Source of the DNA: Deinococcus rhizophilus
GTDB lineage: Bacteria > Deinococcota > Deinococci > Deinococcales > Deinococcaceae
Reading direction: 5' to 3'
Assembly: GCF_030271215.1 (NCBI RefSeq)
Contig: NZ_JASNGB010000018.1
Location: forward strand, 1 to 27,360
DNA length: 27,360 bases
Below, piece by piece: positions 23,226 to 27,360 of the stretch. A program made the position numbers and the translations under genes. Below the pieces are notes generated by a model. That model worked only from the letters and a program-made list of their open reading frames with translations, was not told the origin of the DNA and made no database searches. The stretch's first letter is position 1, and each line of letters opens with the position of its first letter.

Positions 23226-24152
23226 CTAGCCCCCCCGCTGAACGACAGTTCCCTCCGTCTGAATGGGCAGGTCCAGCACCCGCCCCGTCAGCCCATGTGC
23301 CTCCATCACCCCATGCAGGAAGGCATGCAACCCCGCCGTCTCCTCCCGCGCATCGTGAAAGCACAGCACCGTCGGCCCCGCCCCGCTGAGCGCCGCCCCG
23401 AGGGCGCCGTGCCCGGTCGCGCCCTCCAGAATGTCGCTCAGCCCCGGCACCAGCGGCGCCCGCCAGTTCTGGTGCAGGCGGTCCTGCATGGCGTGCCGCA
23501 ACAGGTCCAGCCGTCCCTGCGCGAATGCGGCGGCCAGCAGCGCGGCGTGCGAGAGGGCGTGCACGGCGTCCGCCCGGCTGTACTCGCCCGGCAGCACCCC
23601 CCGCGCCCTGCTGGTAGACAGCTCGAAGTCGGGAATCAGCACCGTGACTCCCAGGTGCGGGGGCGGGTCCAGCCGGACATGGTGGGTGCCCAGCCGGTCC
23701 AGTGTGGCGACCACGATGCCCCCCAGCAGCGCGGGGGCCACGTTGTCGGGATGGCCCTCCTCGCGTGCGGCGAGGTCCAGCACTTCCGCCTCGCTCAGAG
23801 GCCGTCCCAGCGCCTCGTTCCCGGCCACGATTCCGGCCACGAGTGCGGCGGCGCTGCTGCCCAGGCCCCGTGCCAGGGGGATTTCTGTCTGGATTTCAAC
23901 CCGGGCGGACGGCAACCCGCGTCCAGCCTGCCGCGCTGCCAGAAGCATCGCCTGGTAGACATAGTTCCCCTCGTCGGCGGGCGTTCCGGCCAGCTCCGGT
24001 CCCAGGGGCACCACCTCGGCCACGGCCTGCGGGGTCACCGTCACGGTGGTGAACAGGGGCAGGCTCAGGCCCAGGCTGTCGAAGCCCGGCCCCAGGTTGG
24101 CGCTGCTCGCCGGAGCGCGGACGGTGAAGGCTGTGTCTCCGGCTTCCCTCAA
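23226..24152 (-). CDS. thrB: Homoserine kinase
   Basis: 308 aa. It is a GHMP kinase that converts homoserine to O-phosphohomoserine, the substrate of ThrC encoded just upstream. [20 protein letters not shown] (11-30) and the ATP-binding glycine motif [15 protein letters not shown] (91-105) are diagnostic; [17 protein letters not shown] is the third GHMP motif. The start is TTG at 24152 overlapping the thrC stop (TTGA 24152-24149); no ATG or GTG lies between it and the first family motif. The stop is TAG 23228-23226, 16 bp from the convergent MMPL gene, with no terminator visible. Confidence 0.94.
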   Translation of the reverse strand: MREAGDTAFTVRAPASSANLGPGFDSLGLSLPLFTTVTVTPQAVAEVVPLGPELAGTPADEGNYVYQAMLLAARQAGRGLPSARVEIQTEIPLARGLGSSAAALVAGIVAGNEALGRPLSEAEVLDLAAREEGHPDNVAPALLGGIVVATLDRLGTHHVRLDPPPHLGVTVLIPDFELSTSRARGVLPGEYSRADAVHALSHAALLAAAFAQGRLDLLRHAMQDRLHQNWRAPLVPGLSDILEGATGHGALGAALSGAGPTVLCFHDAREETAGLHAFLHGVMEAHGLTGRVLDLPIQTEGTVVQRGG

Positions 24153-25186
24153 AGAATCCGCTCCAGCACATACTCCAACCTGGCCTGCACCGCTCGGGGC
24201 GCCTCCACCGCCCGCAGCGCAGCGTCGGGGTCCTTCAGCCCGTTGCCCGTCAGCACCGCCACGACCGTCTGCCCCGGTGTGAGCAGGCCCGCCGCGTGCC
24301 GCTTGAGCAGCCCTGCGACCGGAGTGGCGCTCGCCGGTTCGCAGAACACACCCTCCCGTGCCACGAGGTTATAGGCGTGCATGATCTCGTCGTCGCTCAC
24401 CATGTCGAGCAGGCCGCCCGACTCCCGCACCGCCGCCCGCGCCAGGTCCGCGCTCGCCGGGTTACCGATCCGGATGGCCGTCGCCAGCGTCTGCGGCTCG
24501 TCCACGATGGCGTCGCGGACCAGCGGCGCGGCTCCCTCCGCCTGAAAGCCCCACATCTGCGGCAGGGCCGCGCTCCGCCCCGCCGCGTGGTACTCGCCAA
24601 AGCCCATCCAGTACGCGCTGATGTTGCCCGCGTTGCCCACCGGAATGGCCAGCACGTCGGGCGCCTGCCCCAGCACGTCCACGACCTCAAAGGCCGCCGT
24701 CTTCTGCCCCTGCAGCCGGTAGGGGTTCACCGAGTTCACCAGCGCGATGGGATGCTCGGCGCTGATCTGCCGCACCAGCCGCAGCGCCGCGTCGAAGTTG
24801 CCGTTCACCGCTATGACCTCGGCCCCGTACGCCACCGCCTGCGCGAGCTTGCCCAGCGCGATGTTGCCGTCCGGAATCAGCACGACGCAGCGCAACCCCC
24901 CGCGTGCGGCGTAGGCGGCCGCCGCCGCGCTGGTGTTGCCGGTACTCGCGCAGATCACGGTGTCTGCACCGTCTTCCATCGCCTTGGCCACTGCCATGAC
25001 CATGCCCCGGTCCTTGAAACTGCCGGTGGGGTTCAGGCCCTCGTACTTGAGGAACAGCTGAATGCCCAGGCGTTCGCTCAGGCGAGGGGCCGGGATCAGC
25101 GGTGTATTCCCCTCGTGCAGGCTCAGCGGGGGCGTGCGGTCGGTCAGGGGCAGGTACTCACGGTAGCGGTGCAGCAGTCCAGGCAT
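24149..25186 (-). CDS. thrC: Threonine synthase
   Basis: 345 aa, the shorter class of threonine synthase. It converts O-phosphohomoserine to threonine using PLP. Lys58 in [11 protein letters not shown] binds the cofactor; [19 protein letters not shown] holds the phosphate-binding loop, and [16 protein letters not shown] and [12 protein letters not shown] follow. The ATG at 25186 is preceded by AGGAGG about 6-12 nt upstream, a ribosome-binding-site-led start. TAGGAT (minus strand 25210-25205) is a plausible -10 box. It forms an operon with thrB. No leader peptide or T-box was recognised upstream. Confidence 0.95.
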   Translation of the reverse strand: MPGLLHRYREYLPLTDRTPPLSLHEGNTPLIPAPRLSERLGIQLFLKYEGLNPTGSFKDRGMVMAVAKAMEDGADTVICASTGNTSAAAAAYAARGGLRCVVLIPDGNIALGKLAQAVAYGAEVIAVNGNFDAALRLVRQISAEHPIALVNSVNPYRLQGQKTAAFEVVDVLGQAPDVLAIPVGNAGNISAYWMGFGEYHAAGRSAALPQMWGFQAEGAAPLVRDAIVDEPQTLATAIRIGNPASADLARAAVRESGGLLDMVSDDEIMHAYNLVAREGVFCEPASATPVAGLLKRHAAGLLTPGQTVVAVLTGNGLKDPDAALRAVEAPRAVQARLEYVLERIL

Positions 25187-25381
25187 GGGGGGTCCTCCTG
25201 AGGCATCCTACCGGGCCAACCTGCATGAGGAACCCTCTCCGGCTGCCCTGACCCCCACATGAGACCCGGCCGGTCCTGTCTGGGCCCCGCGTCTCTCTGG
25301 GATTTGCCCCCCCTCCATCTGCTCTTGGGTCGGCCTTGAGAACGTAGTCTGCATAACACTTTGCCGTGCCCGGCGGTCCCA

Positions 25382-25395
25382 TTGTGCACTCACAA
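25382..25395. promoter_or_regulatory. Inverted repeat TTGTG-N4-CACAA in the GlsB leader
   Basis: TTGTG (25382-25386), CACT, CACAA (25391-25395), about 45 nt upstream of the ATG at 25441. It is a candidate operator. The gap 25187-25381 otherwise holds the thrC leader and C/T-rich sequence without a recognisable gene; I could not fix a convincing -35/-10 pair for the plus-strand gene. Confidence 0.35.
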
Positions 25396-25408
25396 CGACG
25401 CACGACAG

Positions 25409-25423
25409 CGTTGAACTTCAACG
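25409..25423. promoter_or_regulatory. Perfect 15-bp palindrome before the GlsB ribosome-binding site
   Basis: CGTTGAA-C-TTCAACG is a perfect palindrome ending 7 nt before the GGAGGG ribosome-binding site at about 25429. It could be an operator or, with its single-base centre, a DNA-level rather than RNA-hairpin signal. Confidence 0.45.
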
Positions 25424-25440
25424 TCCTGGAGGGAGAAACT

Positions 25441-25710
25441 ATGAGTTGGATCGTTCTTATTCTGGTGGGTGCGCTGTGCGGATGGCTCGCGAGCATGATC
25501 ATGAAAACCGACGCGCAGCAGGGCGCGGTCGCCAACATCCTGATCGGGATTGTCGGTGCGGTTCTGGCGCAGTGGCTGTTCGGCAGCCTGCTGAACATCG
25601 GCGGCGCCGAGGCAGCCGGTAGCGGCTTCAGCTTCTGGAGCATCATCTGGGGCGTGGTGGGCAGCGTCGTGCTGATCGCTCTTCTCAAGGCGCTCAAGAT
25701 CCTGCGTTAA
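25441..25710 (+). CDS. GlsB/YeaQ/YmgE family stress-response membrane protein
   Basis: 89 aa with three hydrophobic helices. [40 protein letters not shown] and [20 protein letters not shown] follow the transglycosylase-associated protein pattern. The name reflects induction by stress in other bacteria; the biochemical role is unknown. The ATG at 25441 follows GGAGGGAGAAACT, a good ribosome-binding site. The gene is monocistronic, with a strong terminator downstream and two palindromes in its leader that suggest regulation. It is AT-richer in its codons than the neighbours, which is common for highly expressed small genes. Confidence 0.9.
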   Translation: MSWIVLILVGALCGWLASMIMKTDAQQGAVANILIGIVGAVLAQWLFGSLLNIGGAEAAGSGFSFWSIIWGVVGSVVLIALLKALKILR

Positions 25711-25724
25711 GCCCGTTACTCCAG

Positions 25725-25761
25725 AGGTCTGGCTCCCACGAGAGGGATGCCAGACCTTTTT
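25725..25761 (+). terminator. Strong intrinsic terminator after the GlsB-type gene
   Basis: AGGTCTGGC (25725-25733) pairs perfectly with GCCAGACCT (25749-25757), with further inner TCCC/GGGA pairs, followed by TTTTT (25757-25761). Confidence 0.88.
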
Positions 25762-25782
25762 CTTGCCGGTCCGACCTTGTGC

Positions 25783-25788
25783 TAGAGT
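25783..25788 (+). promoter_or_regulatory. Candidate -10 box for rpmB
   Basis: TAGAGT follows CTTGTGC. Only weak -35 candidates are present (TTCTTG at 17 nt, TTGCCG at 14 nt). The expected leader of about 105 nt contains a tandem 12-bp repeat and the AAGGAG ribosome-binding site. Confidence 0.35.
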
Positions 25789-25826
25789 TCAAAGGCTTGC
25801 CTGACCCTGCCCGGCGCGGCAGTGTC

Positions 25827-25853
25827 CCAGGTCACCAGAGTCCAGGTCACCAG
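25827..25853. repeat. Tandem 12-bp direct repeat in the rpmB leader
   Basis: CCAGGTCACCAG occurs at 25827-25838 and again at 25842-25853, a 15-nt period. It lies in the presumed 5' UTR of rpmB, about 45 nt before the start codon. It may be a protein- or RNA-binding site, or a replication-slippage duplication. Confidence 0.6.
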
Positions 25854-25897
25854 CCCCCGGCACAACAGCGGGTCAGGTTGAAGAAGGAGTAAGGAAC

Positions 25898-26113
25898 ATG
25901 TCGAAAGTGTGCGAAGTGTGCGGTAAGGGGCCGATCGTCGTGAACTCGGTCATTCGCCGTGGTAAGGCCCGTGCCAAGGGCGGCGTGGGCCGCAAGGTCA
26001 CTGGCATCAGCAAGCGGGTCCAGAAGCCCAACCTCCAGCCTCTCACTGTCAGCCGTAATGGCGTGGCCGTGCGGATGCGTGTCTGCACCAAGTGCCGCAA
26101 GAGCCTGACCTGA
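25898..26113 (+). CDS. rpmB: 50S ribosomal protein L28
   Basis: 71 aa, of the zinc-ribbon (C+) type. Cys5 and Cys8 (CEVC) with Cys63 and Cys66 (CTKC) form the metal site. [20 protein letters not shown] and [11 protein letters not shown] are characteristic. L28 is part of the large ribosomal subunit near the exit-tunnel region. The ATG at 25898 follows AAGGAG by 10 nt. The length matches Deinococcus-Thermus L28 in being shorter than the ~78-aa E. coli protein but with the zinc-binding ends. Confidence 0.95.
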   Translation: MSKVCEVCGKGPIVVNSVIRRGKARAKGGVGRKVTGISKRVQKPNLQPLTVSRNGVAVRMRVCTKCRKSLT

Positions 26114-26125
26114 CCTCCTCACCCG

Positions 26126-26157
26126 AGACGCCCCCGGCTTCAGCGCTGGGGGCGTCT
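26126..26157. terminator. Strong terminator between convergent rpmB and lspA
   Basis: AGACGCCCCC (26126-26135) pairs perfectly with GGGGGCGTCT (26148-26157) around a 12-nt loop, followed by TCTTCTT. Confidence 0.82.
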
Positions 26158-26180
26158 TCTTGGTGGCTGATCCGGCGGGG

Positions 26181-26711
26181 TCAGGCGGCTCCGGCCTTGC
26201 TGCGGCGCTCGTCGGCAAAACTGACGACCACCAGCATCAGTGTCCCGAGCACCACACAGATATCCGCAATGTTGAAGATAGGGAAGTGGCCCGCGTTCAG
26301 CGCCTGGGTGACCGCACTGAGCAGCGGCGAGTAGAACATGTCAGTCACTTGGCCCTGCGACAGCCCGTCGATGCTGTTGCCCACCGCTCCAGCGGCGACC
26401 ATCGCCAGCAGCACCGAGAGCAGCCGGGGCTGGGGCTTCACCACCAGATACCCCAGAATGCCCAGGCCCACCAGCAACCGGACCACTGCCAGAGGCACCG
26501 CTGAGCCCGAGAAGAGGCTCCAGGCGGCGCCCGTATTAAAGGTGAGCTGCCACCCCAGTAGCCCCGGAATAAAGGGAACCGGGGCCGCGTCGGGAACGAG
26601 GTTCGCCAGCGCCCACGCCTTGAGCGCCTGATCGGCGACGACGAGCGACGCGGCGATCAGCAGCGGAACCCAGATGGGAAAGGCACGCGGGCGGCGAAGC
26701 AGGGTGGGCAC
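26181..26711 (-). CDS. lspA: Lipoprotein signal peptidase II
   Basis: 176 aa with four TM helices. It is an aspartyl protease that removes signal peptides from prolipoproteins. The family motifs are [12 protein letters not shown] (58-69), [19 protein letters not shown] (108-126) with catalytic Asp115, and [11 protein letters not shown] (146-156) with catalytic Asp150. The usual N-x-x-D-R is N-x-x-D-G here, a conservative-position change. The GTG start at 26711 lies 7 nt after CATACT (minus strand 26724-26719). It faces luxS across 80 bp and converges with rpmB. Confidence 0.93.
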   Translation of the reverse strand: MPTLLRRPRAFPIWVPLLIAASLVVADQALKAWALANLVPDAAPVPFIPGLLGWQLTFNTGAAWSLFSGSAVPLAVVRLLVGLGILGYLVVKPQPRLLSVLLAMVAAGAVGNSIDGLSQGQVTDMFYSPLLSAVTQALNAGHFPIFNIADICVVLGTLMLVVVSFADERRSKAGAA

Positions 26712-26791
26712 GCCGCGCAGTATGCCGGATAAGGAGGCCGTTCCTCTGCCCGGTCACATTGTCTGCCCACCCTCCGGCCAGAATGAATCCC

Positions 26792-27259
26792 ATGGCGAAC
26801 GTGGAATCCTTCGATCTCGATCACACCAAGGTGCAGGCCCCCTATGTGCGGTTGGCCGGAATCAAGCGCACCCCCAGCGGCGACGCGATCAGCAAGTACG
26901 ACCTGCGCCTGCTGCAGCCCAACCAGGGCGCCATCGAACCCGCCGCCATTCATACCCTGGAGCATCTGCTGGCAGGTTACCTGCGCGACCACCTGACCGA
27001 TGTGGTCGACGTGTCCCCAATGGGCTGCCGCACGGGCATGTACATGGCCGTTATCGGTGAACCGGACGAGGAAGGCGTGCGCCGCGCCTTCGAGCAGGCT
27101 CTGGGAGAGGTGGAGGCCCACGACCGGCCCATCCCCGGGGTCAGTGAACTTGAGTGCGGCAATTACCGCGACCACGACCTCGCGGCGGCCCGGCAGCATG
27201 CCCGCGACGCGTTGAGCCAGGGCCTCAAAGTTCAGGAGACGGTCCTCCTCTCCCGTTAA
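26792..27259 (+). CDS. luxS: S-ribosylhomocysteine lyase
   Basis: 155 aa. It cleaves S-ribosylhomocysteine to homocysteine and DPD, the AI-2 precursor, in the activated methyl cycle. The metal ligands are His54 and His58 of HTLEH and Cys122 in LECGNYRDHDL; Glu57 and Cys79 (SPMGCRTGMYM) are the catalytic bases. The start is ATG 26792 because CAGAAT (26779-26784) lies exactly 7 nt upstream and the protein then begins MANVESF like homologues; an ATG at 26783 and TTG at 26759 are alternatives. AI-2 signalling cannot be inferred from luxS alone, as the gene is often purely metabolic. Confidence 0.95.
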   Translation: MANVESFDLDHTKVQAPYVRLAGIKRTPSGDAISKYDLRLLQPNQGAIEPAAIHTLEHLLAGYLRDHLTDVVDVSPMGCRTGMYMAVIGEPDEEGVRRAFEQALGEVEAHDRPIPGVSELECGNYRDHDLAAARQHARDALSQGLKVQETVLLSR

Positions 27260-27282
27260 CCCCGTCCAGCACACGAAAGAAG

Positions 27283-27324
27283 ACTCCCCCCGCAGCCTGA
27301 GTGAAGACCCGGCATGGGGGGAGT
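27283..27324. terminator. Inverted repeat downstream of luxS, possibly a minus-strand terminator
   Basis: ACTCCCCCC (27283-27291) pairs perfectly with GGGGGGAGT (27316-27324) across a 24-nt loop. On the plus strand no T run follows; on the minus strand it is followed by CTTCTTTCG, so it looks more like a terminator for a leftward transcript entering from beyond the window. Its last base is the first T of TTGACA. Confidence 0.5.
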
Positions 27325-27352
27325 TGACAAGACGCCGTATGGCCTGTATCTT
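27324..27352 (+). promoter_or_regulatory. Consensus promoter TTGACA-N17-TATCTT at the window edge
   Basis: TTGACA at 27324-27329, 17-nt spacer, TATCTT at 27347-27352. It would start transcription near 27359, so the gene it serves lies outside the window. Confidence 0.6.
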
Positions 27353-27360
27353 TTCTGAGC

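Overview
The window is about 70% GC, gene-dense, and reads as a chromosomal segment of a Deinococcus species (Deinococcus-Thermus). The genus is inferred from protein content and from the start-site architecture: at least twelve start codons lie 5-8 nt downstream of a perfect TANNNT -10 hexamer and a further six downstream of a one-mismatch version. This is the leaderless-mRNA layout known to be common in Deinococcus. I used it to choose starts. No tRNA, rRNA, CRISPR array, insertion sequence or prophage was seen.

Layout. 1-3855 (+): a translationally coupled cell-envelope cluster, comprising the tail of a one-TM protein (probably an anti-sigma factor), an RseB/MucB-like exported protein, a DUF1800 protein, a Tat-exported DUF1501 protein and a small exported c-type cytochrome. 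3928-6014 (-): two two-domain GNAT acetyltransferases and a small unknown protein. 6015-6357: a complex intergenic region with inverted repeats, a consensus promoter, a 15-codon ORF and a terminator-like hairpin ahead of transketolase (6358-8343). 8397-9731: a divergent pair, small membrane protein and stress-type SDR. 9808-11274: a fused siroheme-decarboxylase/AsnC-like protein divergent from a stand-alone Lrp/AsnC ligand-binding (RAM) domain. 11481-13319: an unknown basic-tailed protein, guanylate kinase and a macro-domain protein, followed by a promoter that fires straight into an intrinsic terminator.

13433-13596 is a 164-bp MITE-like element whose right end merges with the -10 box of an S66 LD-carboxypeptidase gene. 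14657-17827 (+): metallophosphoesterase, DNA polymerase III delta-prime, glyoxalase II-like MBL hydrolase, and a DUF2270 membrane protein preceded by a coupled 11-codon micro-ORF. 17944-19995 (-): CDP-alcohol phosphatidyltransferase, a small membrane protein and a degenerate CoA-dehydratase/activase-like protein. 20030-23209 (+): an APH(3')-type kinase and an MMPL/RND transporter. 23226-25186 (-): thrC-thrB, coupled by a TTGA overlap. 25441-27259: a GlsB/YeaQ-type membrane protein, rpmB, lspA (-) and luxS. A consensus promoter facing right lies at the very end (27324-27352).

Most of the content is core metabolism and information processing: transketolase, gmk, holB, thrBC, rpmB, lspA, luxS. 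The less ordinary parts are the DUF1800/DUF1501/cytochrome cluster, the AhbA-AhbB-like fusion, the MITE-like element and several promoter/terminator/micro-ORF arrangements between genes. Function calls come from motifs read by eye; no database search was run.
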